Positions 33,891-43,102 of a stretch of DNA of 64,000 nucleotides are shown here, piece by piece (the stretch's first letter is position 1; each line of letters begins with the position of its first letter). The position numbers and the translations under genes were made by a program. The notes below the pieces were generated by a model, which saw only the letters and a list, made by a program, of their open reading frames with translations, ran no database searches and was not told the origin of the DNA. This stretch comes from an uncultured Oscillospiraceae bacterium (GTDB lineage: Bacteria > Bacillota > Clostridia > Oscillospirales > Acutalibacteraceae), in NCBI GenBank assembly GCA_900542575.1, contig UQOE01000004.1, positions 62,001 to 126,000 on the forward strand, in the 5' to 3' direction.

Positions 33891-36800
33891 TTAGTCTTCC
33901 GGAGCGTACAACGCTTTGAGTCTCTCAAGATGTGAGAGCTTGGACTTCGCGTCTTCCTCAGACTTCTCATACAGAGCATCTGCTTTCTCCGGGAACGCAC
34001 GTTTCAGGGAGGAGTAGCGGACCTCGTTCAGGATGAAGTCTTTGTAGCGTGCGGTCGGCTCTTTGCTGTCGAGAGAGAACGGGTTCTTGCCCTCGGCGAT
34101 GAGTGCCGGGTTGTAGCGGTACAGGTTCCAGTAGCCAGCTTCAACAGCCTTCTTTTCCTCTGTCATGGAGATGCCCATGCCGCCGCGGATACCGTGGTTG
34201 ATGCAGGGTGCATATGCAATGATGAGAGACGGGCCCTTGTAGCTCTCTGCTTCATGGATGGCCTTGAGGGTCTGGTTGTAGTCAGCACCCATGGCTACCT
34301 GAGCGACATAGACATAGCCGTAGCTCATTGCGATCTGGCCGAGATCTTTCTTCTTGACCGTCTTACCGGAAGCGGCAAACTGTGCGATAGCGCCGGTCGG
34401 GGTGGACTTGGAGGCCTGTCCGCCGGTGTTGGAGTAAACCTCGGTGTCGAAGACGAGGACATTGACGTCCTGGTTCTGAGCAAGGACGTGGTCCAGACCG
34501 CCGAAGCCGATATCATAGGCCCAGCCGTCGCCGCCGAAGATCCACTGTGACTTCTTGGCGAGATAGTCTTTGTCGCCGAGTGCGTCTTTCGCAGCTTTTG
34601 CAGCCTCTTCGTTGGAGAAGGATGCATTGCTGAGAACGGCAGCGAGCTTTTCAGCCGGCTCTGCGTTTGCAGTTGCGTCGGTGTAGGTGTCCATCCAAGC
34701 CTTGGCAGCTTCCTTGACCTCGTCGGAGGTGCCTTCTGCGTTGACTACGGTGTTGACGTCGTCAAGGAGACGGGCACGGATCTGCTGGTTGGCGATATAC
34801 ATACCGAAACCGAACTCTGCGTTGTCCTCGAACAGGGAGTTGGACCAAGCCGGGCCCTTGCCCTCCTGGTTCTTGCAGTACGGGGTGGACGGTGCGGAGT
34901 TGCCCCAGATGGAGGAGCAGCCGGTAGCGTTGGCGATGTACATCTTGTCACCATAGAGCTGGGTAACAAGTTTTGCGTACGGGGTCTCGCCGCAGCCTGC
35001 GCATGCGCCGGAGAACTGGAACAGTGGACGGCGGAACTGAGAGCCCTTGACCGAAGCTGCCTTGAACTTGTTGAAGACCTCTTCCTTCTTCTCCGGAAGA
35101 GACATTGCATAGAGATATGCATCTTCTTCTGCCTTGTGGTCTTCGAACGGCTCCATGACAAGGGCAGTCTTTGCCTTGTCCTTCTTGCCTGCTGGGCAGA
35201 TGTTTGCGCAGGAGCCGCAGCCGGTGCAGTCGTAAGTGGAGACGACAATGGCGAACTTATAGCCCTTGAGGCCGCGGAGGTCGGTCATCTTCATGCCTTC
35301 CGGAGCCTTTGCGGCTTCCTCTTCGGTCATAGCGACCGGACGGATGACGCCGTGCGGGCAGACATAAGAGCACTGGTTGCACTGGAGACATTTGTCAGGC
35401 TGCCAGGTCGGAACGAACGGGGCAACGCCGCGTTTCTCGAGTGCGGAAGAGCCGAGCGGGGACGTACCGTCTTCGCTGCCCTTGAAGGCAGAGACCGGAA
35501 TGCTGTCGCCCTTCTGAGCGTTGGCGGGAACCAGGATGTCGTCGTAGAACTTCTTGAGCTCCGGATCGTCGATGGAGACGGTAGCCGGCTTCTCAGCGTC
35601 AACGGCGTCTTTCCAGGAAGCGGGAACTTCAATTTCATGGACGGCGTTGAAGCCCTGCTCGATGCCCTCATGGTTCATGCGGACAATGTCTTCGCCCTTT
35701 CTGGAGAAGGAGCGGGTGGCGGCGTCTTTCATGAGCTGGAGTGCCTGGTCGCCCGGAATAATCTGGGTCAGTTTGAAGAATGCGGACTGGAGAATGGTGG
35801 AAACACGGTTGCCAAGACCTACGCCGCGGGCAATTTTACTTGCGTCGATGACATAGAACTTGATGTTGTGCTCTGCCATGTATTTCTTGACTGCAGCGGG
35901 GAGGTTAGCGTCGAGTTCTTCAACGGTGCTCCACTCGCAGTTGAGAAGGAAGGTGCCGCCGTCCTTGAGGTCCTGAACCATGTCGTACTTGTCAATGTAG
36001 GACTGGTTGTGGCAGGCGACGAAGTCGGCCTGGTTGATAAGGTAAGCGGACTTGATATCGTTCTTGCCGAAGCGAAGATGGGAAACGGTGATACCGCCGG
36101 ACTTCTTGGAGTCGTAGGAGAAATAGCCCTGGACTTTCATGTCGGTGTTGTCGCCGATAATTTTAATGGAGTTCTTGTTGGCACCAACGGTACCGTCGGA
36201 GCCGAGACCCCAGAACTTACAGGAGTAAGTGCCTTCCGGAGCGGTATCCTTGACGTCGGATACAGGAAGGTTGAGGTGGGTAACATCGTCGTCAATGGCG
36301 AGGGTGAAGTGGTCCTTCGGAGCATCCTTTTCCATGTTCTCGTAAACCGGGATGATATGGCTCGGGGTGGTGTCCTTGGAACCGAGACCGAAGCGGCCGG
36401 CATAGACCGGAACCTGGTCGAACTTGGTGCCCTTCAGAGCGGCAGCGACGTCGAGGTAGAGCGGCTCACCGAAAGAGCCGGGCTCCTTGGTGCGGTCCAG
36501 AACCGTGATCTTCTTGACGGTGTCCGGAATAGCAGCGACGAGGTGCTTCTGAGAGAACGGACGATAGAGATGAACTTTGACAAGGCCGACCTTGGCGCCT
36601 TTGGCGTTGAGGTAGTCGATGGACTCCTCGATGGTACCGCATACAGAGCCCATGGCAACGATGACATACTCAGCGTCCGGTGCACCATAGTAGTTGAACA
36701 GCTCATAGTTGGAACCAATGCGCTTGTTGACCTCGTGCATATAGTCTTCCGTGATGTCTACGATGTTGTCATAGAACGGGTTGCAGGCTTCACGAGCCTG

Positions 36801-37478
36801 GAAGAACATATCCGGGTTCTGAGCGGAGCCGCGCTGTACCGGATGCTCCGGATTGAGAGAACGGCGGCGGAAGTCGCTTACGGCGTCCCAGTCGACCATT
36901 TCCTTCAGCTCGTCGTAGTCCCAGACGGCAACTTTGGAAATTTCGTGAGAGGTGCGGAAACCGTCGAAGAAGTGGAGGAACGGTACGCGCCCTTTGATGG
37001 CGGCGAGATGGGCAACTGCGCCGAGGTCCATAACTTCCTGAACGCTGTTGGAACAGAGCATTGCATAACCGGTCTGACGACATGCCATGACGTCGGAGTG
37101 GTCGCCGAAGATGTTCAGCGCATGGCTGGCAACGCAGCGGGCGGAAACATGCATGACGTTCGGGAGAAGCTCACCGGCAATCTTGTACATGTTCGGGATC
37201 ATCAGGAGAAGACCCTGAGAAGCCGTATAAGTGGTGGTAAGTGCACCGGCGGAAAGAGAACCGTGAACGGCACCGGCTGCGCCGCCTTCGGACTCCATCT
37301 CCTGCATCTTGACCGTCTGACCGAAGAGGTTTTTGACACCCTTGGCAGCCATCTGGTCCGTGACCTCGGCCATCGGCGAGGACGGAGTGATCGGATAGAT
37401 TGCAGCTACTTCCGTAAACGCATAGGATACGGTGGCAGCAGCCGTGTTACCATCCATAGTTTTCAGTTTTCTACTCAT
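33891..37478 (-). CDS. nifJ: Pyruvate:ferredoxin oxidoreductase
   Basis: It oxidises pyruvate with CoA to acetyl-CoA and CO2, reducing ferredoxin. The 1195-residue single-chain enzyme has the N-terminal domain (TMDGNTAAATVSYAFTEVAAIYPITPSSPMA, shown in parts as AAIYPITPSSPMAE), the ferredoxin domain near residues 690-750 with CLQCNQCSYVCPHG and CTGCGSCANICPAG, and the thiamine diphosphate domain GDGWAYDIGFGGLDHV, with NTGGQ. Length is normal for the homodimer form. GGAGG lies nine bases before the ATG. It would feed the hydrogenase at 14-22 kb. Confidence 0.97.
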   Translation of the reverse strand: MSRKLKTMDGNTAAATVSYAFTEVAAIYPITPSSPMAEVTDQMAAKGVKNLFGQTVKMQEMESEGGAAGAVHGSLSAGALTTTYTASQGLLLMIPNMYKIAGELLPNVMHVSARCVASHALNIFGDHSDVMACRQTGYAMLCSNSVQEVMDLGAVAHLAAIKGRVPFLHFFDGFRTSHEISKVAVWDYDELKEMVDWDAVSDFRRRSLNPEHPVQRGSAQNPDMFFQAREACNPFYDNIVDITEDYMHEVNKRIGSNYELFNYYGAPDAEYVIVAMGSVCGTIEESIDYLNAKGAKVGLVKVHLYRPFSQKHLVAAIPDTVKKITVLDRTKEPGSFGEPLYLDVAAALKGTKFDQVPVYAGRFGLGSKDTTPSHIIPVYENMEKDAPKDHFTLAIDDDVTHLNLPVSDVKDTAPEGTYSCKFWGLGSDGTVGANKNSIKIIGDNTDMKVQGYFSYDSKKSGGITVSHLRFGKNDIKSAYLINQADFVACHNQSYIDKYDMVQDLKDGGTFLLNCEWSTVEELDANLPAAVKKYMAEHNIKFYVIDASKIARGVGLGNRVSTILQSAFFKLTQIIPGDQALQLMKDAATRSFSRKGEDIVRMNHEGIEQGFNAVHEIEVPASWKDAVDAEKPATVSIDDPELKKFYDDILVPANAQKGDSIPVSAFKGSEDGTSPLGSSALEKRGVAPFVPTWQPDKCLQCNQCSYVCPHGVIRPVAMTEEEAAKAPEGMKMTDLRGLKGYKFAIVVSTYDCTGCGSCANICPAGKKDKAKTALVMEPFEDHKAEEDAYLYAMSLPEKKEEVFNKFKAASVKGSQFRRPLFQFSGACAGCGETPYAKLVTQLYGDKMYIANATGCSSIWGNSAPSTPYCKNQEGKGPAWSNSLFEDNAEFGFGMYIANQQIRARLLDDVNTVVNAEGTSDEVKEAAKAWMDTYTDATANAEPAEKLAAVLSNASFSNEEAAKAAKDALGDKDYLAKKSQWIFGGDGWAYDIGFGGLDHVLAQNQDVNVLVFDTEVYSNTGGQASKSTPTGAIAQFAASGKTVKKKDLGQIAMSYGYVYVAQVAMGADYNQTLKAIHEAESYKGPSLIIAYAPCINHGIRGGMGISMTEEKKAVEAGYWNLYRYNPALIAEGKNPFSLDSKEPTARYKDFILNEVRYSSLKRAFPEKADALYEKSEEDAKSKLSHLERLKALYAPED

Positions 37479-37578
37479 TAAACTATGCCTCCAAAGAAAG
37501 ATTACAAAGATCTTAAATAGGCTGAAAAGATCTTCACGCCTTCAGGGCGCAAAAATCCTCTGACAATTTGCCGTATCA

Positions 37579-37607
37579 ATTTTATCACAGTGAATTTTTA
37601 TTATCAA
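37579..37607 (-). promoter_or_regulatory. Promoter of nifJ
   Basis: On the minus strand TTGATA (37602-37607) and TAAAAT (37579-37584) are exactly 17 bases apart. Transcription would start near 37572, about 95 bases upstream of the nifJ ATG. Confidence 0.6.
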
Positions 37608-37661
37608 TGAAATTTGACGCTGAAAAAGCGGCATCCCTGTGCGATTTTGTCCAGTATTTGT

Positions 37662-37679
37662 CTGTTAAACATTTCACAT
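37662..37679. promoter_or_regulatory. Putative Rex operator between nifJ and CorC-like gene
   Basis: CTGTTAAACATTTCACAT fits TTGTTAA-N4-TTAACAA in 6 of 7 and 5 of 7 positions, and its right arm resembles the TTCACA variant of other Rex sites. It lies about 90-105 bases upstream of the candidate nifJ start point, an unusual place for a repressor, so the assignment is tentative. Confidence 0.35.
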
Positions 37680-37709
37680 TTCGGGCGCGGGCACAGAGCG
37701 GAATGTACT

Positions 37710-37738
37710 TTGCCATATAATTGGTTGTGCTATATAAT
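37710..37738 (+). promoter_or_regulatory. Promoter of the CNNM/CorC-like gene
   Basis: TTGCCA (37710-37715) and TATAAT (37733-37738) are separated by 17 bases, close to the sigma-A consensus. Transcription would begin near 37746. Confidence 0.65.
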
Positions 37739-37785
37739 AATTGTATTTACATTCATCTGAAAATTTTGAAAGGAGAACAACCTGT

Positions 37786-39147
37786 ATGTCCGACCCCGGG
37801 CCTGGTAATTTAACCGCATCCATTCTCTCTCTGGTGCTGTTTGTCCTGCTGGAAGTCTTTATCTATCTCTGCCGTGCGGCGCTGATGGCACTGCCGGAAA
37901 CCCGCGCCGAGGAGCTCCTGAAGACCGAGAAGAAATCCGTCGGCCGGCTGATCCGGCACAAAGATGAGGTCTTTCTGTCCATGTCGTTCGGCAGTATCTT
38001 CCTGACTATCATGTTTGCGTTTGTCATGTGGATCGCCTTCGGCACGCGGATGACGGAAGCGTTTCTTCAGGACCGCATGAGTGCCGGCGGGGCGGAGGGA
38101 TTAAGCGCGTTTCTGCTCTGTCTGGCAGGTGCGTTTGTCATGATGTCCCTGGCGGGCATTGTCCCGCGGAGCCTCGGCCGGAAGCGGCCGGTCGGCGTGG
38201 TGACCCGTCTGGCTGCCCCTGCGCTCCTCATCTATTACATCAATATCCCCATTGTCAAGCTCGCGTCGGCGTTCAGCTCGCTGTTCCTGCGGATTACGGG
38301 CATGGACCGCATCCGGGAAGAGGACAATGTCACGGAGGCAGAAATTCTCTCCATGGTCGATGCCGGCGAGGAGACCGGGACCATTGAGAACGACCAGAGT
38401 GAATATATCAAAAACATTTTTGAATTTGACGATGTCTATGTCTCCGACCTCATGACGCACCGCACGGACGTCACTGCCGTGGAGGTCCATCAGCCCATTG
38501 CGGAACTGAACCGGATCGCGCGGGAGGAGGGCTATTCGCGGATCCCGGTGTATGAGAACGACATCGACAACGTCATCGGGGTCGCCTACATCAAAGACTT
38601 GCTTGCCTTTGTCGGAACCCACGTGCCGCAGCGCGTTAAAATAGCCGACCTCATGCACGAGGCTTTTTATGTGCCGGAATCCATGCGGTGCGACAAGCTG
38701 TTTAAGAGTATGAATGAAAAGCATGTGCAGATGGCAATCGCCGTCGATGAGTACGGCGGTACCGCCGGCATCATCACAATGGAGGACCTCATTGAATCCA
38801 TCTTCGGCAGCATTCAGGATGAATACGATGAAGATGAGGAAGAGGGTGTCCGCAAAGTGGGCGACACAGCGTTTGAAATGGAGGGAACCACCCCGGTGGA
38901 GGATGTCGCGGAGCGGCTTGGCATCTCCATCCCGGAAGATGGGGACTATGATACCATCGGCGGCTTTCTCATTGCACAGCTCGGCTTTATTCCGGAAGAC
39001 GGCACAGAGGCCACGGTCAAATACGGCGGCTATGTCTGGAAAGTCTCCGATGTGGACGACCAGAGAATCGGACAGGTTCGGGCAGAACGTCTGCAGGAAC
39101 CGTTGGAAGCGGAAAATGACGATTCCTCGAAAAAGGAAGACGGGTAA
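37786..39147 (+). CDS. CNNM/CBS/CorC_HlyC domain membrane protein
   Basis: Members of this hemolysin C-like family are implicated in Mg2+ or Co2+ efflux. The 453-residue product has an N-terminal CNNM transmembrane domain (about residues 10-190, four hydrophobic segments), the CBS pair with VSDLMTHRTDVTAVE and YSRIPVYENDIDNVIGVAYIKD, then IAVDEYGGTAGIITMEDLIE and the C-terminal CorC_HlyC transporter-associated domain. AAAGGAG lies upstream of ATG 37786. It is transcribed from its own promoter, 90 bases from the end of the nifJ promoter region. Confidence 0.92.
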   Translation: MSDPGPGNLTASILSLVLFVLLEVFIYLCRAALMALPETRAEELLKTEKKSVGRLIRHKDEVFLSMSFGSIFLTIMFAFVMWIAFGTRMTEAFLQDRMSAGGAEGLSAFLLCLAGAFVMMSLAGIVPRSLGRKRPVGVVTRLAAPALLIYYINIPIVKLASAFSSLFLRITGMDRIREEDNVTEAEILSMVDAGEETGTIENDQSEYIKNIFEFDDVYVSDLMTHRTDVTAVEVHQPIAELNRIAREEGYSRIPVYENDIDNVIGVAYIKDLLAFVGTHVPQRVKIADLMHEAFYVPESMRCDKLFKSMNEKHVQMAIAVDEYGGTAGIITMEDLIESIFGSIQDEYDEDEEEGVRKVGDTAFEMEGTTPVEDVAERLGISIPEDGDYDTIGGFLIAQLGFIPEDGTEATVKYGGYVWKVSDVDDQRIGQVRAERLQEPLEAENDDSSKKEDG

Positions 39148-39162
39148 AACGCCGAAAAAATC

Positions 39163-39190
39163 TTGAAAAATGCGTACTGCGTTGTATAAT
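39163..39190 (+). promoter_or_regulatory. Promoter of gapA
   Basis: TTGAAA (39163-39168) and TATAAT (39185-39190) are separated by 16 bases. The transcript would carry a leader of about 100 bases, including an imperfect repeat of TCACG and CGTGA (about 39217-39246) that could fold into a hairpin of unknown role. Confidence 0.65.
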
Positions 39191-39298
39191 GATAATACGA
39201 ATTGATATTTTTTTGTCACGTTGTCCATTTTGAGACATGGCGTGAAGAAAAAGTTTCAATAGCTAGAAAAGTGAATCAATTTAATGGAGGTTTTCACT

Positions 39299-40312
39299 GT
39301 GGTTAAAGTTGCTATTAATGGTTTCGGCCGCATCGGACGTCTCGCATTCAGACAGATGTTCCAGGCAGAGGGCTATGAAATTGTTGCCATCAACGATCTC
39401 ACCGACCCGAAGATGCTTGCTCAGCTTCTGAAATATGACTCCTCTCAGGGCAGATATGCTCTCTGGGACAAGGTTGAGGCAAAAGAGGATTCCATCGTCG
39501 TTGACGGTACGGAAATCAAAATCTACTCCGAGAAAGACGCTAAGAATCTCCCGTGGGGCGAGCTCGGCGTTGACGTAGTTCTCGAGTGCACCGGCTTCTA
39601 CACTTCCAAAGAGAAGGCTTCTGCTCATCTTGAGGCAGGCGCCAAGAAGGTCGTTATCTCTGCTCCGGCAGGCAAAGACCTCAAGACCATCGTCTTCAAC
39701 ACCAACAATGACATCCTTACTCCGGACGATAAAATTATCTCCGCTGCATCCTGCACCACCAACTGCCTCGCACCGATGGCCAAAGCTCTTAACGAGTATG
39801 CTCCTATCGAGGCCGGCATCATGATCACGGTTCATGCCTACACTGGCGACCAGATGCTTCTCGACGGTCCGCACCGCAAAGGAAACCTTCGCCGCGCACG
39901 TGCCGCTGCCATCAACATCATCCCGGCTGCTACCGGCGCTGCAAAAGCTATCGGCCTTGTTGTTCCGGAGCTTGACGGCAAACTCATCGGTTCCGCTCAG
40001 CGTGTTCCGGTTCCGACCGGTTCCACCACCATCCTTGTCGCTACTGTCAAGGGCAAAGATGTTACCGTTGAGGGCATCAACGCTGCAATGAAAGCTGCTT
40101 CCACTGAGTCCTTCGGCTACAATGAGGACCAGATCGTCTCCTCCGACATTGTCGGTATGAGATACGGCTCTCTCTTCGACGCCACTCAGACCATGGTCAA
40201 CAAGATCGACGACGACACCTATCAGGTACAGGTCGTTTCCTGGTATGACAACGAGAACTCCTTCACCAGCAACATGGTTCGTACCATCAAATACTTCGCT
40301 GAGCTCGGCTAA
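39299..40312 (+). CDS. gapA: Glyceraldehyde-3-phosphate dehydrogenase
   Basis: It oxidises glyceraldehyde 3-phosphate with NAD. The 337-residue product starts with GTG 39299 ([19 protein letters not shown]), eight bases after TGGAGG; the ATG at 39284 lies on that site and is rejected. The nucleophile is in [12 protein letters not shown], and the C-terminal catalytic residues and [13 protein letters not shown] are present. Length is normal. It is monocistronic with its own promoter and terminator. Confidence 0.97.
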   Translation: MVKVAINGFGRIGRLAFRQMFQAEGYEIVAINDLTDPKMLAQLLKYDSSQGRYALWDKVEAKEDSIVVDGTEIKIYSEKDAKNLPWGELGVDVVLECTGFYTSKEKASAHLEAGAKKVVISAPAGKDLKTIVFNTNNDILTPDDKIISAASCTTNCLAPMAKALNEYAPIEAGIMITVHAYTGDQMLLDGPHRKGNLRRARAAAINIIPAATGAAKAIGLVVPELDGKLIGSAQRVPVPTGSTTILVATVKGKDVTVEGINAAMKAASTESFGYNEDQIVSSDIVGMRYGSLFDATQTMVNKIDDDTYQVQVVSWYDNENSFTSNMVRTIKYFAELG

Positions 40313-40355
40313 GCGAATCGCTGCGAAGCGTTCTCCTAAAATTGCATCTGCAATG

Positions 40356-40390
40356 CGGCTCCTGTCCGAATGGACAGGGGCCGTTTTCTT
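40356..40390 (+). terminator. Terminator of gapA
   Basis: CGGCTCCTGTCC pairs with GGACAGGGGCCG around GAAT, followed by a T-rich run. It is 44 bases past the stop. Confidence 0.9.
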
Positions 40391-40435
40391 ATCCCTGGGC
40401 CCCCCGGAGGCCGGGAGCTTTCCCCGCCTGCAGTA

Positions 40436-40473
40436 AAAAAGCCGCCACACAGCACACAGCTGCACAGCGGCGG
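40436..40473 (-). terminator. Terminator of the D,D-carboxypeptidase operon
   Basis: On the minus strand GCCGCTGTGCAGCTGTGTGC-like arms (a GC-rich stem with a 5-base perfect outer CCGCC/GGCGG pair) are followed by CTTTTTTACT. It closes the leftward carboxypeptidase gene, 27 bases past its stop. Confidence 0.75.
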
Positions 40474-40499
40474 ATGGATTGCCGAAGCGATACACTTTG

Positions 40500-42056
40500 T
40501 TATTTCCCGCGGGGGAAGAAACGGGATCCAGGCTTCTTTGCGTTGTTGTAGCGCTTGCTGGAATAGGGGGAGCGGGCGCGGGTTCTGCGCTGGCCCGGCG
40601 CCTCACGGTACTCGGACGGACGGCGGCGTTTCGGTTTCGGCTGCCTGGTCTTGCGGCCGTAGTCGCTGCTGACAAGCCGGACCGGCTTTCCGTCTTCCAG
40701 GTCGTGCTTAATGCGAATGGTGCTGACTCTCTCCTGGCGATTGCGCTTGCGGTACAGGTAGTTGACCAGCCAGACAAAGAGGGCACCGAGGAGAAGAATG
40801 ACCAGGATAATTTTTACGGCTGTGAATGAGAAGAACCGCTTGATATAATATCCGATACTGCCGAAAAAGCTCTGGTGGACGCTCTCTGCTGCCACAAGAT
40901 TGACGGTGGTCAGTTTTTCCCCGGCGTACAGGACTTCGGCTTTTCCGACAACCTCTCCCTGCTTCAGGGGTGCGTGGAGGTCTTTCGGGACGCTTCCCGG
41001 AATAACTTTCAGAGAAATGCCGGAGGCATCGACGCTGGTGGGGATGAGGGCAGTGACCTCTTTTTCCGGGACGAGCCGGACATGGTCGGTGTCTTTGCCA
41101 AGACTGACGTGGGCAACCGTGACGATATCGGACGGCTGGGCGACCACTTTCAGTTTGATATTGTTGAAGGCCCATTCATAGGCCTTTTTGGTCTCTTCAA
41201 ATGCGACGTTTTTCTTGGAGTTCTTGGCATAGACCTTCGCGCCGGAGATAATGACGCAGAGATAGGAGTAGCCGTTTTTGGTGGCGTAGGAGACCAGTGC
41301 ATGGCCGGCACCTTCGGTTGTACCGGTTTTGATGCCGCGGCACGGTTTATAGTACCATGCGCTTCCGTCTCGGAGAAGATCGTTGGTGTTGGGATATGTG
41401 GTGGCCTTCCGCTTGTTGGTTGTGGCGAGCTTGTATTCCGGTTGGGCAACGATTTTCCTAAAGGTGCTGTTCTTTAGCGCGTATTTGGCAATTTTTGCGA
41501 GGTCCCGTGCGGTGGTGTAGTGGCCGGACGTGTCCAGACCGTGGGGGTTCATGTAGTGGGTGTTGGTGCAGCCCAGAGATTTTGCGAAGGCGTTCATCTT
41601 CTTGACAAAGGCCGGGGTATTCCCCGCCACAACATGTGCCAGAACCACAGCGGCCTCATTGGCGCTGTGCACCAGCATCAGGTTCAGGAGCTGACGCACC
41701 GTGAGCACTTCTCCGGCGGTAATGCCGGCCGTGGAGCTGTTGGTGTTGGCGAGCTCATCCAGTTCGCTCTGGGTGACTGTGACTTTTTTGTCCAGATGCT
41801 TGACATTGTCCAGGACAACCATGGCGGTCGTCATTTTTGTCAGAGATGCCATGGGGGTACGCTTGTCGGCGTTCTTGCTGAATATCGTGGTACCCTGGTC
41901 GAGACTGATCAGGTAGACGATGTCGGACTGGAACTTCATCTCACGGTTGTAGGCGGCCAGACTGCGCATGGGAAGGGAACTCGTGAGAATCATGGCAATT
42001 AAGACAGGGAATAGCAGTATGGCTTTCCAGCGATTTTTCTTAGCAGTTTCTGACAT
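40500..42056 (-). CDS. D-alanyl-D-alanine carboxypeptidase with C-terminal membrane anchor
   Basis: It trims the terminal D-Ala of peptidoglycan. The 518-residue serine-type enzyme (peptidase S11) has an N-terminal hydrophobic segment, the SLTK nucleophile motif, SAN in the SxN position and KTG. An extended beta domain is followed by a transmembrane helix (IKIILVILLLGALFVWLVNYLY) and a basic tail. ATG 42056 follows GAGGAG; an ATG at 42068 overlaps the preceding gene. It is the second gene of a tandem pair of paralogues. Confidence 0.92.
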   Translation of the reverse strand: MSETAKKNRWKAILLFPVLIAMILTSSLPMRSLAAYNREMKFQSDIVYLISLDQGTTIFSKNADKRTPMASLTKMTTAMVVLDNVKHLDKKVTVTQSELDELANTNSSTAGITAGEVLTVRQLLNLMLVHSANEAAVVLAHVVAGNTPAFVKKMNAFAKSLGCTNTHYMNPHGLDTSGHYTTARDLAKIAKYALKNSTFRKIVAQPEYKLATTNKRKATTYPNTNDLLRDGSAWYYKPCRGIKTGTTEGAGHALVSYATKNGYSYLCVIISGAKVYAKNSKKNVAFEETKKAYEWAFNNIKLKVVAQPSDIVTVAHVSLGKDTDHVRLVPEKEVTALIPTSVDASGISLKVIPGSVPKDLHAPLKQGEVVGKAEVLYAGEKLTTVNLVAAESVHQSFFGSIGYYIKRFFSFTAVKIILVILLLGALFVWLVNYLYRKRNRQERVSTIRIKHDLEDGKPVRLVSSDYGRKTRQPKPKRRRPSEYREAPGQRRTRARSPYSSKRYNNAKKPGSRFFPRGK

Positions 42057-42064
42057 AGTGCTCC

Positions 42065-42967
42065 TCATCTGCTGAATGCATAGTTATAGGCTTTGATGGA
42101 GTCCTCGAACGGAATATTGTATTTGTTGTCGGCTTTGCAGGAGTCTTTCCCGCCGATGACAATGCACAGGAACGTGCGGCCATTGCGGGTGACATAGGAG
42201 GCGAGGCAGCGGCCGGCGGACTCGGTATAGCCGGTCTTAATGCCCTTGCACCCTTCATAATAATATGGGGTGTCGGTCCGGAGCAGTTTGTTGCCGTTAT
42301 GAAACTCGGTTGGCTCTGCCCGCAGATTGGTGGGGGCCAGCGTGTAGGAAGGCTGTGCGACAATGCTGCGGAACGTGCTGTTCTTCAGCGCGGCGCGGCA
42401 GAGCTTGGCGAGGTCCCGCGCAGTGGTGTAATGGCCGGAAGCGGTCAGCCCGTGCGGATTTGCATAATGGGTGTTGGTGCAGCCGACCGAGCGGGCATAT
42501 TCGTTCATCTTGCTGACAAATGCCTGTGTACTGCCGCTGATTTCGTGTGCCAGGATGACGGCGCACTCGTTGGCGCTCTTGACCAGCAGAATGTTCATGA
42601 GCTGTCGGATGGTCAGAACCTCTCCGGCTTTGATGCCGGCGGAGCAGCTCTCCGGGTCCGTGATTTCATTGAGCTCATCCTGCGTTACAGTCACGGAACG
42701 GTCCAGATTCGTGCAGTTGTTCAGCACGACCATGGCCGTTGTAATTTTTGTGAGGGACGCCATTGGAGTGACTTTCTGGGAGTTTTTGTCCACAACGATT
42801 TCGCCGGTGTCCATATTTTCCAGGTAGACGATGTCAGCCTGATAGCCGTTTTTCTGGTCATCGGCCAGCGCGGTGACGGCCGGGAAAAGTGAGACAAATA
42901 AAGTGGCCAGCAGAAGCGGTATGGCGACCAGGATACGAAAGCTTTGCAGATTCTTTTTATTTTGCAT
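42065..42967 (-). CDS. D-alanyl-D-alanine carboxypeptidase, secreted paralogue
   Basis: The 300-residue product is a shorter S11 enzyme with a signal peptide (ILVAIPLLLATLFVSLFPAVTA), the SLTK motif, SAN and KTG. It lacks the C-terminal beta domain and membrane anchor of its neighbour, so it is probably free or bound by other means. Sequence similarity to the downstream gene points to a tandem duplication. Start ATG 42967 follows AAGGA; a TTG at 42973 is an alternative. Confidence 0.92.
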   Translation of the reverse strand: MQNKKNLQSFRILVAIPLLLATLFVSLFPAVTALADDQKNGYQADIVYLENMDTGEIVVDKNSQKVTPMASLTKITTAMVVLNNCTNLDRSVTVTQDELNEITDPESCSAGIKAGEVLTIRQLMNILLVKSANECAVILAHEISGSTQAFVSKMNEYARSVGCTNTHYANPHGLTASGHYTTARDLAKLCRAALKNSTFRSIVAQPSYTLAPTNLRAEPTEFHNGNKLLRTDTPYYYEGCKGIKTGYTESAGRCLASYVTRNGRTFLCIVIGGKDSCKADNKYNIPFEDSIKAYNYAFSR

Positions 42968-43102
42968 GGACAAAATCCTTCCATCTATTGTAATATAAAT
43001 TAGTTATTAGATAATAATATATAAGTATAACAAAAATCCGACGAAAATAAAGTTACAGCGCGGATTCTTGTCACATCTTGCTAGTTGGAGTGTGAATCAA
43101 CA

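Larger units (their letters stand above)
37479..37785. other. 307-base divergent region between nifJ and the CorC-like gene
   Basis: It holds a leftward promoter for nifJ (37579-37607), a rightward promoter for the CNNM/CorC gene (37710-37738) and a Rex-like palindrome at 37662-37679 that lies between them. The remaining sequence is AT-rich with no gene-like frame. Confidence 0.7.

Noticed and set aside
35136..37481. Long plus-strand open frame opposite nifJ
   Set aside because: Antisense shadow of the PFOR gene, with no domain features and no ribosome binding site of its own.
39284..39298. Upstream ATG start for gapA at 39284
   Set aside because: The ATG overlaps the TGGAGG ribosome site of the GTG at 39299, and the added residues MEVFT do not belong to the family N-terminus.
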